A stretch of DNA of 64,000 nucleotides, taken from assembly GCA_036924085.1 (NCBI GenBank), contig JAVGWX010000003.1:118242264-118306263 (forward strand). Direction: 5' to 3'. Under the pieces are notes generated by a model, which was not told the DNA's origin, did not search any database, and saw only the letters and a list, made by a program, of their open reading frames with translations. The position numbers and the translations under genes were made by a program. This document shows positions 1 through 11,285 of the stretch, one piece after another (the first letter of the stretch is position 1; each line of letters opens with the position of its first letter). This DNA is from Ariolimax columbianus (taxonomy: Eukaryota; Mollusca; Gastropoda; Stylommatophora; Arionidae).

Positions 1-452
1 TGAGACGTGGAGGCGAGACGACAGCTAAGAGGCTAATTTATTTCCCTTTTATAAATACTTTATCAATTCGTTGGAAGTTTTCGGGACACTTCGGTTCATA
101 CCGTGACTGTCAGTTTAATTGTTATTTTATGTCAGTCTTTAACTGCCACTGACCAGGATATCCCGTACATCTGTTATATACAAATTCGTTGCCTTTTCAT
201 ATCCAGTATTGGCGCAATGGGATTTCTGCTCAGTGATCTGGATGTGTGAGAAGCGAAGCGACTCGTCGAGTGACTTGAATGTCGGCCTTTGACTGTGAGG
301 AAATGCGTTAAAAATCCTCGTTTAGGCATAGGATTTTTCCTATCGGTGGTAAAATAAAAGTATAGAATGTACAGCTCATGACTACATCATGGATAAACGG
401 CCTTTTTCATCAGCCCTATAGATCCCCCAACAATGGGAATAACACCGTCATT
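1..452. other. Unassigned sequence
   Basis: No open frame, repeat or recognisable element was found in this left edge of the window. Confidence 0.5.
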
Positions 453-495
453 TTAGTTGTAGTTGTAGTTGAAGTTATAGTTGTAGTTGTAGTTG
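453..495. repeat. Short TAGTTG/TTG-rich microsatellite
   Basis: Imperfect repeats of AGTTGT run for about 43 bases, with two variant units (GAAGTT, ATAGTT) in the middle. It lies just upstream of the 3' end of an antisense LINE. Confidence 0.85.
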
Positions 496-704
496 CTCTT
501 GAATGTACAAGTGACAAAATTCCGACAAGCGTATATAAACGGTGAGGTAATTATGAGTCTCTAAAGGTATTCAAATGCTCGGTCTGCTGACCAATATCTC
601 GACTGGCTAAAGGCAGTGAGACAACATTAAATTAGAGTGTTGAAAGCGTCACTACTCGGTCGCAGATCATGGCAGTAGAAGCACATGTTTCATCGTCTAA
701 CAGT

Positions 705-1547
705 CATCTTCTTCTTCGGCTTTCATCATGAAAAGGGCGTTTATCTGCTGTATCCAAGATTATAGCGAGTCTGCGATACCTCTGCCCTTCGAAATAACAC
801 ATCCAATTTTCACACGGCATTTTTAAGACCAGGTTTGCCTCCCCTCTTTGATTGCTAATCTATTAGCCGGGCTGCATGGTTGCAGTCTGTTTTCAGTGTC
901 GCCACTTACAGGTGAAATAGGGTCTTGGTCAGTTATAAGTCACTGACTGACGCCAGCAGTCACATGTGAGCCGCTGTCTGCTGTCAGCTCATTCACTGCT
1001 GCATCTTCGATCCCATGAAACTGTCGTGCAATCAGGTTAAGCCTCAGCCGGAATTGTAATATACGTTCGCAGCAGATGATCATTATATGTGCCGTCCGCT
1101 TGGTCGCTGACGGTCTGTCAGCGGACGCTTGGACACGAGTGATTTTTGAGTTAAAGGCAATATGGTCACTATTTTCTTTCCATCAGACTGCTATATGTGG
1201 TTAGGGTTGGTTAAGCATGAGGCCAGCAAACTCACCATGTTAAAAGCCATTGTTATTGAAGCTGCGCTGCAGACAACTGGGTTAAATATTCACCTATAAT
1301 TGGTTAGGTAAACCAAATGCAGTAGTGAAGGGACATGTAAACGACATCAAGGGCAGACTAGACGTTCAGTCTCTTTTTGCCGATGGCGAAGATTATGAAT
1401 ACGGATAGTTTCTGTAGCTCGCTGGCTGTACACACTCCTGATCTGTCCTCACTATTACACCTTACTGATGGGTCTTCGTTTGATTCCAAACTCCTACAGT
1501 CCGGGCATCAGAGCGATTATCTAACAGACGGCCATTGATTGATTTAG
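705..1547 (-). mobile_element. LINE family B, 3' part, antisense, interrupted
   Basis: On the minus strand this is the 3' end of a non-LTR retrotransposon. The (GAA)n tail shows as TCTTCTTCTTC near 706-718. The segment to about 1015 matches the 3' segments at 21.8 and 32.9 kb (shared CCTCTTTGATT / CCTCTTCGATCCC and GGCCGCCACATGGAGGTGGAA-like stretches). Bases 1380-1547 match the degenerate RNase H region seen at 42850-43030 (shared TGTAGCTCGCTGGTTGTA-like block). Many stops make it a dead copy. Bases 1020-1380 between the two matching parts are not assigned. The element is cut at 1547 by a LINE A insertion and resumes at 2135. Confidence 0.7.
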
Positions 1548-2123
1548 ACTGAAATTAATGATTTAAGAGCAGTACTCTGTCAACTATGCCAGCAGTCCGC
1601 ACCAAAAAGGGTAGTGGTACAGTGGGTTCCATCCCACTGCAACATCCAAGGCAACGAGGAGGCAGACAGACTGGCAAAAGAAGGTGCAAGACTACCACAA
1701 CCAGATACTAGTGTGACATACGAAGAGTCAAAACGGCTTATTAGAGCTAGATACATGACCAAATGGGAAACAGAACATACTGGCTACACAAAAAAACGAT
1801 GCCTATTACCAGTTGAACAGAAGAGAGCAGGTCGTGGTCTTCAGACTTCGCACTGGCCACAATAGACTGAAGTACCACTTATTCAACAAATTGAAGATAG
1901 GTGGCACTGACGAATGCCCGTGTGGTACCGGGAAAATGACCGCTGAACATTTGCTGCAAAACTGCTCGACATACGAGGATCAGAGAGAGCAGGTGTGGCC
2001 ATCACCAGTGGCAACACTAGACAAGCTCTATGGCAGTGTCGACAGCCTCAGGATGACCGCTACTTTTTTCGAAAAAATAATGGTTACTGTCTGACTGCGT
2101 ACGATGAAGAAGAAGAAGAAGAA
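1548..2123 (+). mobile_element. LINE family A, 5'-truncated copy with RNase H C-terminus
   Basis: The 3' end of a non-LTR retrotransposon ORF2. The frame starts inside RNase H (VQWVPSHCNIQGNEEADRLA, 1611-1672), then shifts frame in a run of seven A near 1790-1796, where six would keep frame. It continues as a Cys/His-rich tail (CPCGTGKMTAEHLLQNC, near 1915-1965) and stops after KIMVTV at 2092. A (GAA)n tail follows (2105-2123). An 11-base duplication, GATTGATTTAG, flanks it at 1537-1547 and 2124-2134, which is the expected mark of target-primed insertion. The truncated 5' end and the frameshift mean that it is inactive. Confidence 0.92.
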
Positions 2124-2134
2124 GATTGATTTAG

Positions 2135-2245
2135 GAATGCCTCTCTTATCCATATCTGCCATAATATTATCATAATCCTGCAGTTATCAGGGATTCAAAA
2201 GTAGACGGTATCGTCGCTTAGTTGTTCCATCTCAATTTATTTCGA
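2135..2245 (-). mobile_element. LINE family B, continuation after nested insertion
   Basis: The bases GAATGCCTCTCTTATCCATA match the LINE B copy at 33220 (GAATGCCAACCTTATCCGTA). So this is the rest of the element that LINE A split at 1547. The right limit is approximate because similarity fades. Confidence 0.65.
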
Positions 2246-3135
2246 TAGGCTGCCTAAATAAACCGATCTGGTCGCTATTAAGGAAATAGATACACTCCGA
2301 GGACAATAGATTGTGAAGAAATAGGCTAGGAACAACAAAGATACGCTTAAATGACATGGAAGGATGGGGTTCGATTATGAGGGTAAATTTACTTCCTAAC
2401 CTGTTGTTCAATGTGTACGTTTCTGAGTGAGTATGTGGAAATAAATGAAGGTAACATTTGGAAGTTCATCAGCGATTACAATTAATGAACCGGTAATCCA
2501 CATATTGAAAAGATTTGAAAACAGATCTGAGTCTAGCAGAGAATAGCGCATATAAAGGCACAGCAGGAGTATGTACAGCAATGGAAACTAATACTATCTA
2601 CACCTTTCGCCATTTTCTAAGAGAGACTGAACACATATGAGTTTAGTAACGTCGAATCTTAACAGAACTGAACTTGTCCAGTTATTCTATCTTTATGCCG
2701 TTGTGTATCTTTTTAATTATTTGTCCATCCTTTAACGCATATTTCCTATTTTTCATTTGTATTTGCCTATTTCGCAATTGATAATACATTTATTGTTAAA
2801 TCTGTTAATGAATTAAATTGGTTTACTTAAATAATAAATTGGGCTGTTATAGTGGAAAGTAAGGCGGTCGCCTCTAAAGAAACGAAAGAAACATTAAACG
2901 ACGAGCGTTCTAAATCAACACGTTTCGAGTTACATTTGATGTCAAAGAAGGTAAGATCAAGCGCCTAGTCCTGTCGACGACAGACGACACACATGAAGGT
3001 CACATGTAAATGCACATTCACGTACAAGAACCCTTTGCAGTTTGAAATATAGATGATCAGGCTGTTGGCCGCTATTCGATAAACAATTTCGAGAAAATAT
3101 ATTTCACCGCCCCCAACCTGACTTACCCCTAAGGG

Positions 3136-3137
<2 letters not shown>
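2246..3137. other. Unassigned AT-rich sequence
   Basis: No sustained open frame or repeat family is recognised here. Confidence 0.5.
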
Positions 3138-3201
<64 letters not shown>

Positions 3202-3213
3202 TCTCTCTCTCTA
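3138..3213. repeat. (CT)n microsatellite
   Basis: About 76 bases of nearly pure CT, with two TTTCT interruptions near the right end. Confidence 0.97.
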
Positions 3214-3502
3214 TCCTCCACCCAAACATTTAAACTGAACTGTTTTTTTATCTTGTTTCTGGTATTCCCACAGAAGTTAGTTCTCGGAACCTAGTCCTAA
3301 GAAATCTCTATTTTCAGAAGTAGCACTGCTGGCATAGAATTATTCAGTCGTCCAAATTTCTAAGCGTGTCTCTTTATTGTAACGACTGCGACACGTCCGC
3401 TATATGAAAGTAGAGTTCTCAGTTTTGGTTTACCTATTGCGACGAACCATTCAAATAGTAAGTATATGTTAAGAGAAAAACAACAGTAAGCTTCAAAGGA
3501 TG

Positions 3503-3580
3503 TCGTTAAAGTAACTGAAGCAGGCTGAACATAGGGCTAGCAACATCATCATGTATAATCATTGATATTGAAGCCACAAC
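3503..3580 (+). repeat. Fragment shared with 41507-41585 (LINE 5' region or SINE core)
   Basis: GGGCTAGCAACATCATCATG here matches GGGCTAGCAACCTCATCATG at 41.5 kb, with a related GTCGT..AA block before it. It is an interspersed repeat. Similar blocks sit in 5' leaders of mollusc LINEs as I recall them, but that identity is not proven here. The rest of 3214-4232 holds no recognised feature. Confidence 0.5.
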
Positions 3581-4232
3581 TGCAGACGTTCGGACACAGG
3601 TTTTCTGTATATGGTTCAGTGGTAGTGATCGCTCTATTCTTTACTCAGAAATATAAGACTCATCATTCAGCAACATCATCACGATTGTGTCCCTTTATTT
3701 GTTGTTATTTTGTTGTATATATTTACACAGTTCCCAAAAATACTGATATTCAAATCATTGCCGTTAACTTGCTCACGTTTTCTATTTTGATACAGTCCTT
3801 CTCATATTATGTAATTTTTGCAATGCTATTTTGTTGAACTTTCTGTATTAACTGCTAGCAAAAAACATAAATTATATTAAACAGCTGTTGACGTAGTACA
3901 ATGGCTTGTCTGGCTGACTATAATATATTCTCATATTGAATACATCACTTCTAACTATGGAGGAATGCCTTAATACAAATTTTTTTTAATTAATTACGTT
4001 CAAGTTGTTATAGTGGGAAAAGCCAGTAGCCAGATCGCACATAATGAGAGCGTCATAGTACTATCACCGCCAGATGCATACTGGAGCACTATACTACTGG
4101 GTAGTTCAATGTAAAAATAAAAAAGTTTCTGCTCATTTCACGGCTTAGTACACCTTAAGATCATACGTCAACTTGCTACGAATAGCCAAATGAGAGTCTG
4201 AAGGGCAAATCAAAGAAGCGACGCGTTGGTAC

Positions 4233-4372
4233 TTCATAAGAGCTACCTGGATAGAATGAAGAATACAAGGGTATTTATTTTCTACCTAGAACCAGAAGAA
4301 TAGTATACGAGCTACCTGGATAAAAGGAAGAAAACAACGATAGTTATTTGATACCATGCACTACAAGAGTCT
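4233..4372. repeat. Left half of a ~70-bp minisatellite split by a CR1-like LINE
   Basis: Two diverged units, each with AAGAGCTACCTGGATA-like and GAAGAATACAA-like blocks, begin at about 4235 and 4305. Two more units of the same kind begin right after the LINE at about 6021 and 6090. Confidence 0.8.
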
Positions 4373-4379
4373 ATAGATC

Positions 4380-5071
4380 TTTCAAAGAGACATGGATACA
4401 GCGGAATTAAGATCAATGTGAATTACAGAGCAAATGGTTTTGAAAAAATTTGAGATGTTGAAAGTGTATACATGTTCATATCAAGATGGTATTCATCCAA
4501 AATTGCTGTTTGAAATAAGAGACCAACTAGCAAAACCATTGGCTATATTATGTTCTCAATCACTTGCAAAAGGGATTGTTCCACGGGATTGGGAAGATGC
4601 AGGAGTGATCCCCTTTTTCAAAAAAGGCAAACAATCAGATTCAGCAAATTATAGACCTGTGAGTTTAACGAGCATAGTCTGTAAATTGTTAGAGTCAATA
4701 ATCACAGAAAACATTGTAATGCATTTAAACAAGTTTAACTTAATCAGAAATAGCCAGCATTGGTTTACTAGAGGGAGATCATGCTTAACAAATCTATTAG
4801 AATTCATGGAAGAGATTACTAAAATGATAGATAAAGTGGAGCCAATGGACGTTATTTATCTTGATTTTGCTAAGGCATTTGATATACATCATAACAGATT
4901 ATTTCGAAAGTTAAAATCACATGAAATAAGTAGAGAAGTCGCCAAATGGATTAAAAATTTATTGGTTAACGGAAAGAAGGCAGGCGATGGGCATAAATAA
5001 GTAGTAATCAGAGTGGTGTGAAGTGAAAAGTGGAGTGCCACAGGGCTCAGTTTTGGGACCAATTTTGTTCT

Positions 5072-5115
<44 letters not shown>

Positions 5116-6017
5116 GATTTGGACATTGATACGAGATCTGTGGTTGCAAAATTTGCTGATGACACAAAACTATGCAGTAGTATCTCATGTGAAGCAGAAG
5201 TGGATATAATGAGGTCGAATTTAGATAACATTCAAGAAAGTTGGCAAATGGAGTTACTGCAGATACATGTACAGTAGATCATGGGTAGATCCAATATGGA
5301 ACATAATTACAGAATGGGCGAGAACAATATTAGAAAGATAGATAAGGAGAGGGACCTAGGAGTTATGATAAATCATACAGGTAAGGTGAGTGAGCAAGTT
5401 CAGGTAGCAGTGAAAAAGGCAAATGCAATTTTAGGTATGATAAAAAAAAATATTAAACATAGGAGCAAGGAAGTGATATTCAAACTGTAAAAGCATTAGT
5501 TAGACCTAGATTGGAGTACTGTGTACAGGGGTTGAGTCCTTATCATAGAGGGGATATAACCATGCTGGAAAGAATACAAAAAAGAGCGACAAAGCTGATA
5601 GGGGGATTCCATAATTAGTTATGAGGAAAGACTCAGAAAAACCGGCCTACAGTGTCTAGAAAAGATAGGAATCCGAGGTGACTTAAAAGAGGTTTATAAG
5701 ATGATCAGGGGAACGGATAAATTAGACTATAACAAGTTTTTTTCAAAATACAACCACCCACAAGAACAAGAGGGCATAGCTTCAAATTAACTAAAGAGAG
5801 GTCTAGATTAGATATTAGGAAATATTTTTTAGTCAGAGAGTGGGGAATGCTTGGAATGCATTGCCACAGGAGGTAGCGGGGGCAGGGACAACTAATGCAT
5901 TTAAAACTAAATTGAATGTGTATAGCTTTTAGTGCAAGGTAACGTAAATGAAACTGGCTGTATACAGACTCTGCAGAGTCTTCTAAACCAGTATAAAGAC
6001 GTTAAGTTAAGTTAAGA
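4380..6017 (+). mobile_element. CR1-like non-LTR retrotransposon, RT domain to 3' end
   Basis: The best preserved LINE in the window. ORF 4434-5000 carries RT fingers and palm: DGIHPKLL, NYRPVSLTSIVCKLLE and the catalytic YLDFAKAFD (about 4855-4880). The next frame has VPQGSVLGPILF (5034-5070) and the second catalytic block KFADDTKL (about 5149-5172). ORF 5281-5490 carries DLGVMINHTG and AVKKANAILGMIKK, and later frames carry YEERLRKTGLQCLEKIG and the 3' domain. Stops and shifts near 5000, 5275, 5490 and 5620 show it is dead. The 3' end is GTTAAGTTAAGTTAAG. The same 3' end occurs at 63.5 kb and, reversed, at 18.8 kb. The N-terminal endonuclease is missing (5' truncated). Confidence 0.92.
5074..5112. 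repeat. (TA)n microsatellite inside the CR1-like RT frame
   Basis: About 39 bases of pure AT lie between the codons for ILFLIYI and NDL. The frame stays open through it as alternating Tyr-Ile. Relatives have only one short IYI at this place. Confidence 0.95.
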
Positions 6018-6018
6018 A

Positions 6019-6155
6019 GCTCATAAGAGCTACATGGTTAAAATGAAAAATACAACGATAGTTATTTGCTAGCTAGCACCATGAGAAGGTTATAAGAGCT
6101 ACCTAGATAAAATGAAGAATACAGATGTAGTTATTTGCCATTCATCACCAGGCAC
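6019..6155. repeat. Right half of the ~70-bp minisatellite
   Basis: Two units with AAGAGCTACATGGTTA / AAGAGCTACCTAGATA and GTAGTTATTTGCCA-like blocks match the units at 4233-4372. Confidence 0.8.
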
Positions 6156-6427
6156 ACATTGCTTCTCTATTTCTTTAACACGATTACAGTATCCAAATTA
6201 TGAGTTTTATTTAGAATTATTGAAACATCGATTTTTTTTTCTAGAATTTAGACGATAATTGAAATACATATTTCTATATTTTCAATGTGTTGTTTAAAGC
6301 AGAGAAATCTGAGATAAAGAATGTAAGCAGAACAGAAAGAACACTCGATATATAAGTTAGAAACACATAACTTTATCAAGTTAGAGAATCCACACATTTG
6401 GAAAGCTTATTCACAGACTAGAACAGA

Positions 6428-6697
6428 ATGGATAGAAGCACACAATCAAACAGCATATACGATTACATTTCAGCTATCACCATTTCCAAAAAACATCCAA
6501 ACATTTCAGTGGAGACAAAAAGGCGATATTCCTACCGTCACTCTATGACCAGTGTCACCAGCCCTGACCAAGATATAAAAACGGAGGAATATAACACGAG
6601 AAATGAACGCAAAAATGATGTCGGTGTCATTAGAAGACGCGATGAAACCCTACAGAACGTTGAAGAAGCGAAATGGGGTACATATAGATGGTTATAA
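6428..6697 (+). CDS. Unidentified open frame, 89 codons
   Basis: A hydrophilic, charged frame (NERKNDVGVIRRRDE near the end) without homopolymer bias. I do not recognise a family. It stops at a short GATA/TATA-rich tract (6690-6730). No convincing splice sites or partner exons are visible. It may be a chance frame or part of a decayed element. The remaining bases from 6156 to 7121 hold nothing else I can name. Confidence 0.2.
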   Translation: MDRSTQSNSIYDYISAITISKKHPNISVETKRRYSYRHSMTSVTSPDQDIKTEEYNTRNERKNDVGVIRRRDETLQNVEEAKWGTYRWL

Positions 6698-7121
6698 ATA
6701 GATAAATATATATATAGATAGATATAAATGGTTTGGAAATGGAACAAGAATGTGTCCAAACCTGCCGGTTGTTAAAGCCGATACTAACCAGAGGCAAGAC
6801 TTCATTGTAAATGAAAGACCAAGAAAACTATACATGGACAGTGTTGAAGATACACTTCAGATATGGATTGAAAATATCAACGGTTACACAGATAACAAAT
6901 GACAGGCAATTACTCTTCATCACAACGTCACCAGACGCGGTCTTACTAAATAAGTTGGCAGTTGGGATGACGATGAAGATGATTCCGATAATGGGGATTA
7001 AACATGCAGTTTTTGTGTCTTCAATGTGAAGGGATTGAAACAAAGATTGATTATGTTTACGGCGTTAATTACAGTACATTTTTATTATGTATACAGCAAG
7101 CGTGTTGAAACAGGGCTATTG

Positions 7122-7728
7122 AGTAAGTTACAATGTAATACCACCGATAAGTATAACTGTCTGATGTACTAAAATGATATAAGTAAGTTACAATGTAATA
7201 CCACCGATAAGTATAACTGTCTGATGTACTAAAATGATATAAGTAAGTTACAATGTAATACCACCGATAAGTATAACTGTCTGATGTACTAAAATGATAT
7301 AAGTAAGTTACAATGTAATACCACCGATAAGTATAACTGTCTGATGTACTAAAATGATATAAGTAAGTTACAATGTAATACCACCGATAAGTATAACTGT
7401 CTGATGTACTAAAATGATATAAGTAAGTTACAATGTAATACCACCGATAAGTATAACTGTCTGATGTACTAAAAGATATAAGTAAGTTTCAATGTAATAC
7501 CACCGATAAGTATAACTGTCTGATGTACTAAAATGCTATAAGTATGTTACAATGTAATACCACCGATAAGTATAACTGTCTGATGTACTAAAATGCTATA
7601 AGTATGTTGCAATGTAATACCACCGATAAGTATAACTGTCTGATGTACTAAAATGCTATAAGTAAGTTACAATGTAATACCACCGATAAGTATAACTGTC
7701 TGATGTACTAAAATTCTATAAGTATGTA
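7122..7728. repeat. 60-bp minisatellite, about 10 units
   Basis: The unit carries CCACCGATAAGTATAACTGT and CTGATGTACTAAAATGATAT. The first five units are identical. From about 7470 on, units carry a one-base deletion and substitutions (GATATA to CTATA, GTAAGTT to GTATGTT), so divergence rises to the right. Confidence 0.98.
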
Positions 7729-7929
7729 CATATCACCATTGCCACTACGACGTAGCATGCATTCTGAACACCAGATGGCCTGGTGAGTGTACACATGTGA
7801 GTCACTATGAAATATTATATTGCATATTTTGTAAAGTAATTGTTTGGCCTTACTCCAGTATATGTTTAACGTTGGTCTCATATGTGTCTAACATAGTTGT
7901 TAAACTGTTTATGGTGATGTTTATGTTGA

Positions 7930-8065
7930 TGGTTTTATGGTCGTCTATAAGTGATGAAGAAATAGAAGACTTTTATGAGGACTTACACCGGATTCTGAAA
8001 CTGATCAAATGTACTGATCTTTAGTAGCGTATCGTGTTGATAATTTTAGGGTAAGCTGAGTCATG
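7930..8065 (+). mobile_element. Possible LINE endonuclease fragment
   Basis: The frame ending at 8024 reads SDEEIEDFYEDLHRILKLI, which resembles the stretch before the GDFNA motif in apurinic endonuclease domains of D-type LINEs. The key motif itself is not preserved downstream. The rest of 7729-8785 has no recognised feature. Confidence 0.4.
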
Positions 8066-8789
8066 AACATAGAAGGGCACACTTAACAATGTTGAAATAA
8101 TTTTGAAAAGTACTTCTTGTTTGTACTGAATTGGGTAGTTAAAACTCATGCTGTGAACATACTTCTGCACAGTTGTCTACGTTTTCTTGTAAATCAGTTC
8201 TAAGCGTCTGTTTCATTTCTGAATTTAAAAAATATATTAACCTTTCCTTTAACACGTGATCAAATCGCAATCACAAAACTAAAAAAAAATTACATTTAAA
8301 AACATTTGAAACTTTGAGAGCTTCGAAATCAACACTCTCAATCAGGGAAGTTCGGTCTAATTAGTGGCTAGTTGGCTGTGAGAAAATAGTAGCTCCATAC
8401 TAACCGTGACCTAGTTACCAACTGCCCTCATTACCACGCTGTGTTAGGCTGGACCATAGCCATCTATAAATACTAAAGAAGGCTATGACTGGAGGCAATC
8501 AACTTACCTTTCCAATAGTAACCGATAAATGCATTTTGTCGCTTCGCTCGTTTGATAACATGCCAATTTGCTTAAACATAAATGACTATTACAATTTCAA
8601 TGTTTAATTTATTTCACATTTGTTTTATGCAAAGAAATGTCTTCTCTAATCCTTCCAAACCGCTTGGGATAGCTAAGCCTATCCTGTTTATTCTAACTCT
8701 TTGCTACTGTTGATCTTGTTATAGTAATTGTACAAATGAACTCCAAAATAGAACAAGGACAATATTAGAATATAATAGAGCATAAATGT

Positions 8790-9119
8790 CATATATTGAC
8801 ATCCACTAACATGAGTCATATATTGACATCTACTAACATGAGTCATATATTGACATCCTCTAACATGAGTGATATATTGACATCCTCTAACATGAGTCAT
8901 ATATTGACATCAACTAACATGAGTCATATATTGACATCCACTAACATGAGTAATATATTGACATACACCACCAAGAGTCATATATTGCTTTCCACTAACA
9001 TGAGTCATATATTGACATACACCATCAAGAGTCATATAGACATCCACAAACGTGAGCCATATATTTACACCCACTAACATGGGTCATATATTGACATCCA
9101 CTAACATGAGATATATTGA
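8790..9119. repeat. 27-bp minisatellite, about 12 units
   Basis: The unit is CATATATTGACATCCACTAA plus CATGAGT. Because 27 is a multiple of three, both strands stay open and give spurious repetitive peptides. Units on the right are more degenerate. Confidence 0.97.
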
Positions 9120-9234
9120 CAGTCAGCAAGAGAACTAATGCCATTGAAATGTTGATATATCGAAGAATAGAGGCATCTCATCGTGGAAATAAATAAAATA
9201 AGAGTCTTGGAGTAATTAGACGTGCAAATAGAAT

Positions 9235-9475
9235 TGATGAATGAAATCAGTTAGACAGTTCAGATATTTTGGTCACATCATTAGACCTTTGTCAAAAACA
9301 ATATTGGAAGGAACGGTGAGGGCAAAGTTGCCAGAGATAAACAACGTTATCTTTCGATGTTTTTATTGTATAGACAGGAAAAAGCCTAGCAGATTGTACC
9401 TTCAAGGAATCGACAGAGAACGCTGGAGATCCATTGCAGCCGACCTTCAATGCGTTGATGGCAATTGAACCGAAT
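9235..9475 (+). mobile_element. LINE ORF2 C-terminal fragment (D-like)
   Basis: The frame 9241-9468 has VRQFRYFGHIIR, KTILEGTV and GIDRERWRSIAADLQ. This order (FGHIIR, then ILEGTV, then DRERWR) is typical of the region after the RT domain in endonuclease-type LINEs. The RT core is absent. Confidence 0.65.
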
Positions 9476-9639
9476 TGAATAATTTTCCCATGATAGGTCA
9501 GAAAATGAGGAAATTGGAGGCGTGTGAAGTGGAGATAATATGGGTGAACTATCCCAAGGCCGAGTATTTATAAACTGTCGAGCCACACCTATACAATGTA
9601 AGAGAAAAGAGAGATGAATATTAGGTGCCTGGAAGGTTC

Positions 9640-9695
9640 AAAGCCGGCCCGCCTAGGTGGTGACCTCGACCCGCCTAGGTGGCGACATCGACTCG
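9640..9695. repeat. Two tandem 22-bp units
   Basis: CCCGCCTAGGTGGTGACCTC is followed at once by CCCGCCTAGGTGGCGACATC. No function is evident. Flanking bases 9476-9640 and 9696-9856 hold nothing recognised. Confidence 0.7.
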
Positions 9696-9879
9696 CTGCA
9701 GACAAATGACATTTTCGGAAACTCGGTGGACCGCCAACTCATTAACCAGAAAAATAATAGATAGCTAAATAAGTACAATCAGTTGTGAATAAGTTCAACA
9801 ACAAAAAACAGAACAACATGATCAGTCAGGCTGACATGTGCCTCGGTGGGAAAGAACAAACACACAGTAACGCGTTCTC

Positions 9880-10045
9880 CAGATTCGTCGGCTTCACTGA
9901 GTGTAGAAGAGCGAGAACATGGCCCTCCCCAACTCAATTAACGGATGAACTGTATGGCGACGAGAGAAGCATGAGACACACATCCAGGTTTATGAGGGAA
10001 ATAAATGAGAGCCAACGACGACGAAAACGACGAAGAAATCATTAA
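9880..10045 (+). mobile_element. LINE family A 3' fragment
   Basis: The frame reads RRARTWPSPTQLTDELYGDE, parallel to QVWPSPVATLDKLYGS in the copy at 2.0 kb. It ends in a GAA/CGA-rich 3' tail (10014-10040). Only the last part of the element is left. Confidence 0.75.
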
Positions 10046-10050
10046 TATAT

Positions 10051-10954
10051 ATTTTAAAAGAAAAAAAACATAGCTAAAAGTGGACACTGCATTTTGAGTG
10101 ACTAGCAAACCTCTGCAGAACATCTGAATGTTGATCAAACTGTATGAAAGGAACAACAGCAATTTAACAAGTAAAGGTTCCCCATCCACTGCACGCCCAC
10201 CCTACCCCACCCCCATCCTCATATCTCCATTACACTCTTTCCCTCGTCATCGAATCCGTCAATTTCTTCCACCCTCACTACATATCCGCCCCTTTCCCCC
10301 GCCCATCTTGTCCCTTTCTTTCTCCCTCAATCAGGCCATCACACTGCCATCTTCTCCTATCTCCAGCCAGCCAACCAACCTATTCCCCACACAAACAGTC
10401 AATCCCTTCTCCATTCAACGTTGGATAAACAAACGTACATACATTTAGACAGACAGACATACGTTAGAGAAATAATTCGATAGAAGCAAAGTGTATGAAA
10501 TGGAAGATCGTTTTAACAGAATCAAACAAGTGGCAGTTACGAGAAAGAAAACGAATCGAACGATGCACCATGACTGGATTCCACGACTCACAACTTTAAC
10601 TCAACAACCAGCTTTGCTAATCGGACATCCCACACAGAAGATTTATGTCTAACCTATCAGCCAGGCATGTGACCAGCATGCACGCGATGATGACTAAGAA
10701 AGACACGGAGCCGACATACAAGAAGGATACGTGCAGATTAAGAAATTTACACGAAACGTTTTATTCATCTTATAAACAGAATCAGACCACTGTTTCCTTC
10801 CTTGCATTTCGTAACAGGCGACCAAAGAGGGGTATGCGTGGGACTGGAAGCCTCACCGTTTAAACTACACGGCAAATGATTGGTAACAGGCTTTCCTAAA
10901 CGCTCGTTAGGGTAAACCAGCCGACCTGTTTCAACAAATGGAGCGACGGGATAA
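10051..10954. other. Unassigned, with a C-rich patch
   Basis: Bases 10185-10400 are pyrimidine-rich with many CCC runs and give a long Ser/Pro-rich frame, which looks compositional. Nothing else is recognised. Confidence 0.5.
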
Positions 10955-11285
10955 GGGAAAGAGATGATTGTATTGCTTGAATGTGGGAAGAAGAGATGAT
11001 TGTATTGCTTGAATGTGAGGAGAAGAGATGATTGTATTGCTTGAATGTTGGGAGAAGAGATGGTTGTATTGCTTGAATGTGGGGAGAAGAGATGGTTGTA
11101 TTGCTTGAATGTGGGAAGAAGAGATGGTTGTATTGCTTGAATGTGGGGAGAAGAGATGGTTGTATTGCTTGAATGTGGGGAGAAGAGATGGTTGTATTGC
11201 TTGAATGTGGGGAGAAGAGATGGTTGTATTGCTTGAATGTGGGGAGAAGAGATGATTCTATTGCTTGAATGTGGGGAGAAGAGAT
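10955..11285. repeat. 32-bp minisatellite, about 10 units
   Basis: The unit is GAAGAGATGGTTGTATTGCT plus TGAATGTGGGGA. Since 32 is not a multiple of three, the minus strand reads all three frames in turn and gives a 32-residue super-repeat. The array runs directly into the head of an S1 element. Confidence 0.97.
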
